Shown: positions 23,500 to 35,405, numbered from the stretch's first letter. The stretch is 64,000 nucleotides of DNA from Owenia fusiformis (GCA_903813345.2 CAIIXF020000007.1:38300671-38364670); one strand, 5' to 3'. The notes: generated by a model from the sequence alone, not told the origin. A program made the numbers and translations.

Positions 23500-25490
23500 T
23501 CGTCGAAGAATGGAAATTCCTTGCAATTTGAATAACTATCTGTATTCAAACAAAATTGTTGACAAAATTGATCAGATTATGACAAAATCGATTTATAAAA
23601 TTATTGTTATCAGAAATTGTTAAATATTTCATCGCTATTTGTGGTGGATTAAAGCATTACAGTAAAAATACGAACGGTATAGATATTGATTCGTTGCGTT
23701 GATTTACATGCCATCTATATTTAAAAGTTCTCGTGCTTCAGATCGAAAAATAATGATTCAGTATTAAACCATCCTTCTTCAAAGGACTTCATTTATGCCT
23801 AAATTCATACTTGTAAAATACCCTTGCAGCAAGGATGTATTAAACTGCATCTTGATTGATCTATCATTTTTTAAATAAGTGGTTGCAAAAGTTGTTTATC
23901 AACTTCGTTGAAAAGTTAACTTCTTTGGTGTGACCGATGTGACGATAATATTGGATCAGTGTGTTGGTGCTGCCATCTTTATATCGGCCCAGAACCTATG
24001 GATGTGACTTTACAATGAAGTCTCACAGCTTACGAAGGCTTTGGACCTAAGTAAGAAATGTGCCCCCTCCTGGTTTGCTTCCGGATCTGCAACCGCGAGT
24101 GTCCCATGTTGTCTGATACGATAATCACAAAAAATAGAAATATATTTTCTTTTAGTATTTGACCATGGGCTTTCAATTAGACATTCCAATAAAAATATGA
24201 TTTGTGGGAGAATGTTCATTTTCTTTATTGCCATAATTATGATGCTAATTGAAAGCCCATGATTAGACAGATTTTGTCGTTACCTGGACATATTCGAGTA
24301 TTTGTTGCCTTTAATTACATTTTATACAGATTCATATTAAAGGGTAAAATAAATTGATCCGTAGAACTAATGGATTTTAAGTTTTAAGCGAAATGTCTTA
24401 TATATCTGACGTGGCAGAAACGGGGGGAGGGGGTCGGTATGGGGCCAATTTATCAAAAAATGGGGCTTAATTTTTCAAAAAAATTTTAAGTGCCCAAAAC
24501 TTTTCCAGACTCAAAATTTCCCCCCCCCACACTTGTTAATCCGACACTCCAGGTGAAGGGGTGACCAGAATTAGCCACCTGGTGGCGAAGTTGGTAAACT
24601 ACGTATACCTACAGTATACTTGCATCTTTAGGACCTAAATGTGTTTAATCATTTTTTGATATAGGACTCTTTGTAAATAAAGAATCTCAATGCCCCCAAT
24701 ATTGAGAGTACAAATAAAACAGCAAAGAAAGCAGTACTGCGCACAATAACGTATTTCAGTGTGTAAATAAGTTTACTTTACAATAATATGCTTTTTCAAA
24801 ATTTTCTTCTGCAAAGGCATCTCGTATTTCAAAGCCAACGGTGTTTAGGTTAAGTTATGATGTCCTAAGGAATCGTTGGACTATAGCTACATAAGAGGCT
24901 GACAGACAATTGACCTTCGAGGCATACTTAGTTGAACGTCTTATCAATATGAAACTATTCTGTACCGCATAAAAGATTACATTGTTGTCAAGAATCTTTT
25001 GCACTGAACATCAATAAAAACTAGTTCTCAAACAGCATATCTTCAAATTGCAGTGTGAATTGATAATGAATTGATATCGGAGACCTTGTACGACGAACTT
25101 GATGAAATAATTACTGAGTAATTATAATTCTTGTGGATCCAATGTTATCAAGTCAGGGTAGATTCCGATCCGATCCGATCAAAGCCCCGAATTACAACTT
25201 CGCGAATGTCTGATGCGGGGTCTGCTGATGATGGCTGCGTAATTTAGTGACAGAATGACAGTGGAAGAAACAGGTCGACAATCGAGTTTAGAAGATTGAA
25301 ATGAGCCTCATTTGCAAAAAGAATTAATGAATAATATAACTAGCAAACCCAAACTTATAGAAAAGAGAACAACGATCAGTAAGCGACAAAATTTGTGGTG
25401 TTTTCGTGTGACTGTTTTGTTGATCATATAAAAAATGTGTCGTGATGCGACGGTATACTCTACTGTTTGGGATTAACAAAGAATGAATGA
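23500..25490. other. Intergenic, no gene seen
   Basis: No convincing exon. A small inverted pair (CATGGGCTTTCAATTAG near 24164 and CTAATTGAAAGCCCATGA near 24247) encloses about 65 bp and looks like a tiny MITE. A 20-bp word, AATACCCTTGCAGCAAGGAT, at 23817 recurs exactly at 32117. Confidence 0.5.
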
Positions 25491-25496
25491 ATTAGA

Positions 25497-28400
25497 ATGA
25501 AGAACACGATGGATCTGATTGTTCCGGTATGGATTATTTTGGCAGTTATCCCTTTAGGTACGTTTGATATGATATCTGGTATGATGCTCGATGCTGTTGG
25601 TCAGTAGGTACTAGTACATGTAATGCAATGTGTTATCGTTCTTATAGAGGGGAAGGGGGGGGGGGGTCGCTGGACCTTGATCACATCCCGTCCATTTGAA
25701 AATACATTGCTATTTTTTTCTGTGAGAGGGTGAGTGGAATATTTGTAAGATGACACTTTGTAAGAGGGGGATGTAGTATTTGGGAGGTTTGGTAAATGCC
25801 AGGGTTTGATTTAAGCTCAATGCAACAGAAATTGAATGTTTTGGAAATATAACAGCTGAACTAAGGTTCCTATTAGCCATTCTTCTTAAAAGCCAATTTC
25901 TAATGTAACATTGTAAGATGAGTGTATTGCATGCGTTGATACAACTTAATATGTTTTGTTGATGCGTTGCCATAGCAATCGGATTATATTGCACTTCACA
26001 GACCTAGTCTATAATATTAGAGTTCACTGTTAATTTTCATGAAATTAGTCTTAGTTAGTGTTAATGTTTCATTAAAGTAGTCTCGACTTTGAACTTCCAC
26101 ACTCATAGGGTTTTTCATTGATGGGTCAAATTAAATAGTTTACTACTTGACCCACCTAAATAACAGACTTTCAGGTTGTAAGCATATCCAACCCAAAACT
26201 ATGAACTTCGAGGAACTGTTCATGTATGCCTCACTTAAAACAATGAACTGTTTGCCCCCTGAGGTCTAAAGTGTTACACTTGCTCAAACGTGAAATATTT
26301 TTATCTGCAGAAATAAATTATCTCAAGTCTCGCCCAATATTTTATGTATACCTTAATAAAATGTAAATATTAAACTTTTTTTCAGCTAGTGGACTACAAT
26401 GCTATACCTGCACGAACGTGAATCATTTTAACTGTGACGGAGAAAATGATGCACAGGACTGTATAGATGGCGTGCACAATTGTTGTCAGGCAGAGACTGT
26501 CATTTTTGATAAATGTAAGTTTCTCATCATTAATATATTAGATCTACAAATGCGTATACTACCTGGGTTGTTTGTAAAAATTCTTGAAGATGAAAAATCA
26601 GATAAATCAATCCAATCACTCAATCATCTGATCCATTTTTTTAATTTAGCGAATTTTGGAAGTTAAAGAATTTACATTGTCATCGTTCAATAACAATCAA
26701 TGGAACTTTTGGTCAAATACATAATAAGATCTATTCCAACCACTCCTATACCATTTTGTGATGCTTTCTTCTTTTATACTTGGAATTTTCTATTAAAACA
26801 ACTTAGTTTTTGCACTTTATTTACCTATTTTCAGTGATTATGGCATTCGGTATAACGCCTTTCAGTACAATGCGTGTCGGTACAATTAATGCGCGTCGGT
26901 ATAATGGGTTTCGGTATAATGCGCGGACCCCGGTACATTCATGAATTCTGGATAATCGCTCTGACATCGATGTCATCGATGACACCGAAAGGCGTTATAC
27001 CGAATGCCATAATCACTGAATAAAGGTAAATAACAGTGCAAAAACTAAGTTGTTTTAATAGAAAATTACACACAGAATTCAAATAGAAGAAAATGTTAGT
27101 CTTTACATGTAGTGGTTAAAAATGCAGATCTCCTAAAATCTCATTAAAACGAGACCTTGACGAGATTTCAGAGCTATATGGAAAAGCCACTATTAGATAG
27201 ATGCCTTCACTAGGCTATTCTCTGTACTTGTGTCCGTGCCTCATTTTGAGTAGCGAGTGTAAATTATTTTCGGAAACATGATTATGTTTTCCCGGTAATA
27301 TGAATTGGAGATATCTCACAAAATATGCCGGATAGCCTATAATATTAATGTTGTGTTTTTGTAAACGCGGAAATATCTTGAACATTTTGAAACTGAAGTA
27401 CAGTTCCTTAATAGGTCGTTCAGTTTTTTTTGTTTTTGTTCTTCACAACACTTGCGTTTAATAGCCACGAGTAATTATTAATAAGCGTAATCAGATTATT
27501 CAAGCGTCGAAATAGCTTATTTTCCTTGACGTATGTACACAAATTGAAACCTATTCACTTACCGTTATATTGAGCGATCTACATGCGTCAATTATAATTG
27601 TTTTCACTCATCGGCTTTAGTGGCCCGCGATACCTTTTATTTTATTCATTTGAGACGGAATTGACATATTGGCAACAAATCAAATGTTCTAAATGATTTT
27701 TCTTCATTTTGGAATGTTTCGTCTTAAATATTATACTTTACATTGATCACGATTCTTGTACTTTCTGTCTTTACGACTCCCGTTCACATTTGCAAGAGTT
27801 GTTGATTGCATTGCCTTGATCGTTGGTTAAACTTCGATTCCAACTAAATCAGATTAATCAATTAAGAAATGTAATATCATGTTTATCCAAGTAAATAATT
27901 GTAACAACTACATTATTTTTTAGCAGTTTTGACACCTAAGCAGGGTAGCCTAGTGGCGTAGACTGAGGCTACTTTGCGGTTGAACGTCGTGGGATACGGA
28001 GGTCCCGCGTTCGAGCCCCAGGTACGGAGTTGTTGATCATTGTCACTACGGACACCCGGTCCGAAGGTCCAACCGTTTACCGGCCCTTGGCATGGGTTGG
28101 TTCTCTGGCCGCTCTTGCCGGAGACAGATTGTGAGACTGTGGTTGGTTCCTCCACTAACGTGCTTTAGTAAACTCCGGGAGTCATATAGTATGGTAGCGG
28201 GCCCCCACCAAGGGCAGTAGTGGAACGACGCGAATCGGTCCCAGTATGGTTGCCTTGCAACTGAAGAGACTCGAGGAAATCATGCCATTCGCAGTGACCC
28301 AGAAAAGACTTTTGCTTCTTAATTTGACGTTTTAATTCATTTAATTACATACCTTATTCATATTCCTTTCCAGGCAGTTATGATTTTTATTGGTCAAATG

Positions 28401-29585
28401 AATGAACGAGACATATAGATACTGTTAAATACATCTAGATAGTATCAAAACCATAATTCGATATGTCGGAGATATATAAAATAACACTTGAAAACACAAC
28501 ACACATAGTTGTAATATCCGTAGCATTTGGCACAGTCGGTTCCCACGCTGTATCATTTTGTGCGGTCATCATAGGATAAGGAGGTACAGTTGATTGGCCC
28601 ATGGGCTTTCAACAGAGTCAAGAAATTGGCATGGATACTTTGAGAAATGAGGTAGCAACAAAAGGAAACACCGGAAATAATCCAGAATTGTCCACACCTT
28701 TGTTTTCGTTAGTTATGGCAAGGCCTCGGAGGAAAAACAGCATTCGTGGGTGGCTTAATTTTGATACCAATTAGAGCCATGACTTAAACTCAACCAAGAA
28801 CGATGGAGCAAAGTCACTATGGGTCCCGATTGAGAATCAATTCAAATTAAAATCAAATTGAGAATCAGATGACCTGCTAAGTCTAGTATTGATTGCGAGT
28901 TTCAAATGAAAATATTTAAAAACGCGCGAGTATGAGGACTGCAGCTTTTCATGTCTACACTGACAAAAACTTCAAAATTCCCGCTGTAAAGATATAGTCC
29001 AACGAGGAAGTGCATGTCATAAAACTGATGGGCTAAGACAATGTGCCGTCCCACTGGCACGGATTTCGGTACAACGCGCATCGGTAGGCCTTTTCGGCAC
29101 AATGCGTGTCGGTATAATGGGTTTTGGTATAATGCGCGTCGGTATAATGGGTTTAGGTATAATGCGCGTCGGTATAATGAGGTGATCCCAATGTACCTAT
29201 CTTTGAATTCTGGGTAATTCCTCCTCATATTGGTCTGAAAGCATGAAACGTATATTACCCATAATGCGTCTCTTCTTTTACAAAGTACATTAATAACTTA
29301 AAAGAAATAAAATGAATGAAATACTATCTTCCAGATCGCCAATACAGTAAGAGATGTGCACGATACGAGGCCTGTATTCTGATCGAGACAAACTGGCTGA
29401 ATAATGGACTATGTACGGGGGAGGTAGGATCCCAGTGTCTGAAATGCTGCAATGACACCCTATGTAATGGACCCGACCCCACTGACATTCTATCTTCGGG
29501 GGTGAGATGGTATACACACCCCAGGGACATTCTTCCATTTGAAATTTTGTACTTATTATATTCAGTGTATGGAATGCTGCAATGA
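25497..29585 (+). CDS. Ly6/uPAR (LU, three-finger) domain secreted or GPI-type protein, 3 exons
   Basis: Three exons join in consistent phase 1: 25497-25557 (donor GTACGT), 26386-26514 (acceptor TTTTTTTCAG, donor GTAAGT) and 29335-29585 (acceptor CTATCTTCCAG). Exon 1 encodes the start and a hydrophobic signal peptide (residues about 6-20). Exons 2 and 3 encode an LU domain: LQCYTC at 24-29, a paired CC at 53-54, and the diagnostic C-terminal CCNDTLCNG at 101-109; 13 cysteines are present to residue 107. Such proteins are secreted or GPI-anchored ligands or modulators; the partner here is unknown. After CNG the frame runs 37 more residues without an evident GPI signal. A donor-like GGGG|GTGAGA near 29498 suggests exon 3 may instead splice on to another exon. 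Introns carry an inverted-repeat element, R1, a SINE and a TATAATG repeat. Confidence 0.8.
26787..27070. mobile_element. TIR element in intron 2 of the LU gene
   Basis: Arms of about 85 bp: left contains AAAACAACTTAGTTTTTGCA and CAGTGATTATGGCATTCGGT; right contains the exact reverse counterparts ACCGAATGCCATAATCACTG and TGCAAAAACTAAGTTGTTTT. The core has several copies of CGGTATAATG-type words and an ATCGATGTCATCGAT palindrome. No coding content. Confidence 0.8.
27380..27925 (+). repeat. Dispersed repeat R1, copy 3 (left part of SINE composite)
   Basis: Similar to 12630-13080 throughout and to 4830-5220 in its first part. It ends AACTACATTATTTTTTAGCA immediately before the SINE head. It lies wholly inside intron 2 of the LU-domain gene. 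Confidence 0.65.
27930..28325 (+). mobile_element. tRNA-derived SINE, copy 2
   Basis: Near-identical to the copy at 13.2-13.6 kb. The head has A-box-like TAGCCTAGTGGCGTAGACTG and B-box-like GCGTTCGAGCC; the tail has ACCGGCCCTTGGCATGGG, GAGACAGATTGTGAGACTGT and GGGCCCCCACCAAGGGCAG, and ends AGACTTTTGCTTCTTAAT. Located in intron 2 of the LU gene, same strand as that gene. Confidence 0.8.
29060..29200. repeat. CGGTATAATG short tandem repeats
   Basis: About six copies of a degenerate unit such as GGTATAATGCGCGTC or GGTATAATGGGTTT, closely related to the core of the TIR element at 26787-27070. Probably a truncated relative, about 130 bp before exon 3 of the LU gene. Confidence 0.7.
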
Positions 29586-29830
29586 CACCCTATGTAATGG
29601 ACCCGACCCCACTGAGATTCTATCTTCGGGGGTGAGGTGGTATACACACCCCAAGGAATTCTTCCATTTCAGGGAACTTTGTACTTATCATATTCAGTGT
29701 ATGAAATGCTTCAATGACACCCTGTGTAATGGACCCGAGCCCACTGACATTCTCTATTCAGGGGGGAGGTGGTTTGCATACCCAGGGGACATTCTTACAT
29801 TTGGAATTTTGTACTTATTATATTGAACGA
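29441..29830 (+). repeat. Three tandem ~130-bp copies containing the LU C-terminal exon end
   Basis: The block GAAATGCTGCAATGACACCC (29441) recurs as GGAATGCTGC (29571) and GAAATGCTTC (29703), giving periods of 130 and 132 bp. Each copy encodes the CxxDTLCNGP motif, a donor-like GGGG|GTGAG (copy 3 is changed to GGGGGGAGG), and then intron-like sequence ending in TTATTATATTCAG, which could serve as an acceptor for the next copy. Copy 3 has lost the second cysteine codon (TGC to TTC). The pattern looks like tandem exon duplication followed by decay. Confidence 0.8.
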
Positions 29831-29834
29831 CGTA

Positions 29835-32215
29835 TTACTAACCAATATAAAGAAACTATGTAGGTGAGTTAAATGTAAACAGGCGAGGCAGGTTAGTCCT
29901 ATGTTTTCACGGTGAGCAAACATTTATCCCAGGAGGATGTCTGTAGGTGAAAATACATCTACACCAAAGTCTCTAATTAGCATATCGACACCAATTACTT
30001 GGACAGTTAATGCTCTTGAAGTATTTTTTCAATTATCAATATTTTGATGACAAATGAAAGTGGGTCAAACAAGTGTCAACTTAGAGACAAATACGTGGAA
30101 GAAAACAGCATCTTTGCCGAAAGTGAAGGTAATGTCCCTCTCTCCCATGCTACAAAGATCGCATTATTAGATATAGACAGATATGGATATGGACATTTTA
30201 CTTCTTGTATGTCGGAGAACAATTAATTTCAACTTCGAAATGTGGTATACTGCAGCAAAGAGTATGCTTATAGCGCATAGCCCCTTTACCGTCAAAAAGT
30301 ATTTGGATCCATTTTGAGATGTGGTGTCTGGAAAGTAGGTCAAAACTAAAAAATCTCCAAATTTAACGCGTTGGTTATGTAGTAAGGGTAGAATTCTACA
30401 AGGAGTCTGAATCTGATATCAGAAACGAAATCCGACGTCAATCCAGTTTTGAAATATTGAAAAGCAATGTCCCAATGTTAAGTCAATGCAGTCGAAGAAA
30501 ACCTGCCTAAGAATTGTCAAAAAGTCTATTCTGGCTGATTAAGCTTATTTTGGATATCATGTCTTGTTCTAGATGACTCAGTTTAAAAAAGTCTGAACTC
30601 TGGAGTCTTTATTTCACATGTCTAGTTATTATCACATTTTTATGACATTGAACAAGACTAGTACTGCAGCCAAAGTGGAATTAAACTTTTTATTGGGCCT
30701 GTAAGGGTCGGTGATAAAATGCTAGCCATTAAGATTAAGATACGAAAGCTAAGATTTTATCATCGCCAAATTCCAGAATTTAAAAACTTGAAAAAGTTCG
30801 TAGTGTATAGGACTGACTAGGCAGACGACATCAATCGGTATTAGGGAGGTTGAGTTAGCAATTTCTTTTATAAATAGTGTCAGGAAAAAGTTGTTATAGG
30901 GTGACCGTTTAAATTAATTGTAAGGTGGACGTTTAGCAATTCATGGGTTCTCTGCAAACAAGAAGTGAAATGTCCAAGAAGAGAAGTACAACGCAAGAAT
31001 TTACGAATGTAGTTAATGTAGTTAAACATGTAGTTAAATGTAGTTAAAATCTCGAAAGTTCACTTTATTCGATCAGGGAAATTGAACACTAAAGACACTT
31101 TTTTCATAATAATTTAATTATTTAAACATATACCACATACAATAAATCAAATAATAAAGTTTGACAAGGTCAAAACAACACATCCTCCTAATCAGGTGTC
31201 CAGAATCCGTACCTCCTTCGTAAAAAGAAAGAAGATATTCTGAATTTTGAAGCCCTGTGATCGAAGGATGAAACAACATCATTGTATGTTAAACTAATAA
31301 CTGATGTACAGTTTTATGCATAAATATCATTTACAATAGAGCCATCTGTTCTATTTGTATCTAAAGGTCCTGTAAAAACTGTTACAGGCGTCCGAATACT
31401 TATCGAGGCAATAATTAAAATATCACATCTCATTATATAATTAAGACCATATTGTTGTTTCTTTATTTCCCAAAATTCAATAGAGCAATGTGAAATTGAA
31501 CAGGGTGACACAAAATATACCACCAACTAGTTTTGGAATAACTTTCTCAATAATTAAGGAATCTTTATGATTTTTTAATGTGTAGATAAAGTGCTCAATG
31601 GAAAGAAGATTGATTGCTATATGCTTGCGTAGCATCAACAACTTAAGAATTAAGAGGTATCTCATTTCCGTGTAGCTATGCTCTGGCGCAAAATCAATCA
31701 AAACTGTAAATTAGAAAATAAAGTTTACTTTAATTTTAATTGAAATTTTATTTTGTACAAATTCACATTATGAACTCGATTTGGTTAAAAGTACTAGTAT
31801 AGTTCATAATCTAAAATTCATAGAAATTGTATATCGGATGTACGTTTGGCCCTAAAGGGGCATCAGTACTAATAAATCCTATTATATATATAATCTCCAC
31901 GAATGTAGGTTCGTATATCTATGGGTTATGTTTTCCCTTGAATTGCAATATGAATTTGTCTGTGTTGTCAATTCCGTAGTCATTAATAATTTATAAAGTT
32001 GCACATTCGTTCAATCGATGCATACCTCAATGTTAATTCCCTTCTCTCCCATGGCCCTGGAGATCACATTTTTTCTATTTAAGTGAAAAATAAAGTCGGT
32101 AACATCATTCATGCTTAATACCCTTGCAGCAAGGATGGTCGGTAACACCTTATTATTTGATATAAAGCATCCTTATTCATGGACATATGAATATTAAAGT
32201 GCTCGGAATATACCA
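29835..32215. other. Intergenic, no assigned gene
   Basis: No recognised gene. A short GTAGTTAA-type repeat lies at about 31010-31052. Minus-strand open stretches at 31314-31701 follow an acceptor-like GCGCCAG, but the encoded sequence is unrecognised and two frames overlap, so no exon is claimed. Confidence 0.45.
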
Positions 32216-32219
32216 TCCC

Positions 32220-33458
32220 TTAGATCTGATTCGATTCAATTGTGGTCACGGCTATTGTTTCTGCAACTTGATCCGAAACAACTGTAGTCGAGGGATTCGC
32301 TCGTGAGTTCCTAGTCTCAGATATGGTTTGACTCCCCGTTGATCCCTTGGCACCACAAAAGAACGCTGATTTTAAGCTCTTTTGGAACGCTTTAAAGCTG
32401 AGCGCATAAATAAAGGGATTGACGCAACAATTTGCGAAACGGACCACAACGCCGAACTGGTACATTGGACTTGTAAAACTGCCGACAGGAATTCCCAGGT
32501 TGTAGAGAAGGTAATATACGCTATCCCACACAAAGCATATGAAAAAACATATTGACACTAAGAGGAGGGTTCGAATCATGTTGAATCTGGCCTTCTGCAT
32601 TAATTTTTCTCGCTGCTGAGAAGCGCTAGGCATCCTGACTTCTCTGTGTATCATCAGAGTTATTCTGCCGTAACAAAAGCTCATGATGCAAATAGGAATA
32701 ATGAAATCAAACACTATGATTATAACTCCAAAAACATTTTGGAACATCTGACTTGGCCATTCGCTCCATGTTGAACATACTTTTCCTTTCAACTCTGTGG
32801 TCAAAACGCTGAAACTCATGAAAGCGAGACCCGTGATCCAGACAATACAAATGGTAACGCAAACCCCTTTCTTTGTAAAGTATCGCTTGTATAATAGGGG
32901 GTAAATGAGCCCCAAATATCTCTCAAAAGTCAGCGCTACGAGGTTGAACGTGGAAACTACCATCGGGGCCCATATCAAGTATTTAGATAGCCAAAGTTTG
33001 CAAAAATAATACGCCAAATGTCCAGGTTCCTTTATCCATCCCATTCCATCGAATCCGTTGTTTAGTGCAATGAAGGTAGATGCCACAGCATCAATAACGC
33101 TCTGGTGCAATATCAAAATGTTCGTAATTTTATGTCGTAAGGTAGGCGACCCGAGGAAAACAAAAATCACTAGTGAATTTCCTAAAAATCCAACGGTTCC
33201 CATTATCCAGAATATAACCTTCTCATGATATGTTGTGTAACTTGTCGAAGTGAACGCGAGAGTTGGAATGACTGATAAGTTTTCTGTTATAAACTCATCA
33301 TTTTCCGATGTGTTAAGCCCAGGATCTGTGACATTCGAGAAAGTATCCATTAACGAAAAGTTTCCGTTTGTATATGCGCCATTTTTGACCGTGCTTAGAG
33401 CACTGTCCGTTGCAGTAGTACCAACATTCATGAATGGATTTGATGTTGTTAAATTCAT
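32220..33458 (-). CDS. Rhodopsin-class (class A) GPCR, orphan, peptide-receptor-like
   Basis: Intact 412-residue seven-transmembrane receptor encoded in one exon. A Ser/Thr/Asn-rich extracellular N terminus (1-78) has about five N-glycosylation sequons (N2, N33, N42, N49, N60). TM1 (about 80-103) carries GN at 93-94. TM3 starts at C153, which would pair with C228 in the second extracellular loop, and ends in ERY at 179-181 (the DRY position). TM5 spans about 241-263, TM6 about 294-320, and TM7 carries NPFIY at 347-351. TM2 has LHQSVID where most class A receptors have LAxAD. Basic KAR before TM6 and a Ser/Thr-rich tail are usual for G-protein coupling and desensitisation. The overall look fits invertebrate peptide or orphan receptors; the ligand cannot be assigned. 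The start is the first ATG of a long open frame. Confidence 0.9.
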   Translation of the reverse strand: MNLTTSNPFMNVGTTATDSALSTVKNGAYTNGNFSLMDTFSNVTDPGLNTSENDEFITENLSVIPTLAFTSTSYTTYHEKVIFWIMGTVGFLGNSLVIFVFLGSPTLRHKITNILILHQSVIDAVASTFIALNNGFDGMGWIKEPGHLAYYFCKLWLSKYLIWAPMVVSTFNLVALTFERYLGLIYPLLYKRYFTKKGVCVTICIVWITGLAFMSFSVLTTELKGKVCSTWSEWPSQMFQNVFGVIIIVFDFIIPICIMSFCYGRITLMIHREVRMPSASQQREKLMQKARFNMIRTLLLVSICFFICFVWDSVYYLLYNLGIPVGSFTSPMYQFGVVVRFANCCVNPFIYALSFKAFQKSLKSAFFCGAKGSTGSQTISETRNSRANPSTTVVSDQVAETIAVTTIESNQI

Positions 33459-33892
33459 GTGTATATGTTGTTAGGTTTGATGAGACTGTTTAATACCAAC
33501 TAAACTAGCTTTATTTTTATACTATTGGAGATTACAGATTATACAGCTTTTTATAATTAAAAGATTAACGAGTCACGTATGCATTATCACATCGAAATAT
33601 GATCGAACATTGTATGGTTGCAATTTGTCTTAATGTCTTGATAGATACAAAGTAACACGTAGTATATTAAGTTCAGCTCTTTCATATTCCGTGGCCTCAC
33701 TAAACATTTATTGCATTTGATACAGTAGCTGGTATCTTGTATGTAAGAGGCGCAACCTCACCGGCGTGCAAAAGTCAATCTTTTAATTGTGCAACGGGGA
33801 TTATGCAACCTGTAATCAATTCTTAATAGCGAGGGCATAATCATTAAATGTATGCTGTTTTTCTTTAAAGTGTCTCACATATTCGATCAAAA

Positions 33893-34585
33893 TTTGCCAT
33901 ACAAACATGTTAGTCTACTTTACTGGCCCCCCTTGCTGTAACAAGGAACCCAAAACACATTAAAACGTAAACATAAACCAATTAGTCACTTCACTATGAA
34001 AGTGAGGGGTGTACGCTGTGTGCATGGACTAACACAATATCAGTGGTCATTTACTGTGTCAACTTAGTAACTCTTGCATATCGTGCTCACTCAAGTATTG
34101 AATATTTTTTTATGATTTAAATGTTTGTGGTTCATAAAAAAAGTGATATGTTTTAGTTAGAAATACATTAATTAATATATTCATTCAAACAGCACTAGAA
34201 TGCGGGAAGAAAGAGCAATGGTGACAAAATGCAGACAGAATTTTCCGTAAGGGTTTCAAACATTTCTAAACACAATCATACATGTACTTCATGTGTACTG
34301 TTATTTTTAGTGCTATATTTATAGATATAATTTCACGTATTAAAATCATATTTTCCAGCAATGACTTCAAATTCGGAACCACACCCATATTACATTTTCT
34401 TCAAATAACTCCAAACATTTGTAAACATTGACCATGTGCATATAAATTCAGATTTCACGAGCTCTTTCCTATTCGAGTACCTCATACACCCCTGCATGGA
34501 TTTGAGTTGGATTCGCCTTTTATACGTGAGCCGACGCACTCGCAAACGCTGATTGGATAAATATTGCGAGAATCTTTAAATGAGC
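33893..34585 (-). repeat. ~700-bp dispersed repeat with CCAAT/TATA core, copy 2
   Basis: Reverse-orientation copy of 14270-14990. Shared landmarks on this strand include TTTACTGGCCCCCCTTGCTG, CACATTAAAACGTAAACATA, TCGCCTTTTATACGTGAGCC and CGCTGATTGGATAAA. The TATA- and CCAAT-like boxes are kept. The outer limit near 34580 (after TCTTTAA) is shared by both copies and probably marks the true end of the element. Confidence 0.75.
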
Positions 34586-34589
34586 GAAA

Positions 34590-35405
34590 CGTTATAACAA
34601 ATAATATAGTGAGTAACGTAAAGGAGTAAAATCGTTTTTTCAAGCTTATGATCTCCACAACGAACAATTCTTCCGATTCCAACCCCCGATTGAAGGAAAT
34701 GTTAAGACAGCTTTTCTCAATTTCAAAACTCTATTATTTATCTCTCCCATTTCGAGCACAATGTATTAAGCTCTGGCATTCAAGTTGAATTTGAAATCGC
34801 AAAAAGGCAGTGCGAGGGGACTTGTGTAAAAATCAACTTACGACGGATGAAATATAGCCCACTAATTGTAAATATGATACACACTTAAATAATGACAACA
34901 TGATCGATCACATTTTTCCATTTAATTTTTTATAATTAACTATTGTTATCTCGAAAATTGAGTCGAAATAATATAACAACCATAATATCAATATATGAGC
35001 ATCTGATACCTCCTCATTAAATCATACACAAGGTGGATGTAATAATAATAGGAAGCCCAAGACTTTGACAGAATTTTTATTCCATAGGATGGTACAGGGT
35101 GATCGATAGTAATTTTCTCAATCTTGCATAATCTTGATGAAATTTTAGGACGTAGTACTAAAAAAGATTTTCTCTGAATTTTTAAGGTACATTTACATTT
35201 CGTTTTTGGCTCGGGGTGTTTTGAAAATGTAACAATTGTCACCCCTTAGCTTTTATGTATTTTATAATGTACATAAAAGTATTTTTTGAAACAAAAAACA
35301 TGCCTTACAATATCGGAAATCTACTTACTTTAAAAAATATTAACAATGTCCGAGGATGTAATGGGGAGGGAGGCGGGGAAATAATTAATATCCCAATAGG
35401 TAACA
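34590..35405. other. Spacer, no gene seen
   Basis: AT-rich spacer between a dispersed repeat and a mariner relic. I find no coding frame or strong repeat. Confidence 0.5.

Noticed and set aside
29316-29826. Plus and minus frames across the tandem LU exon copies counted as separate genes
   Set aside because: Only the first copy joins to the upstream exons in phase; the rest are duplicates or antisense.
31314-31701. Possible minus-strand exon after an acceptor-like GCGCCAG
   Set aside because: Sequence unrecognised, two overlapping frames and no partner exon.
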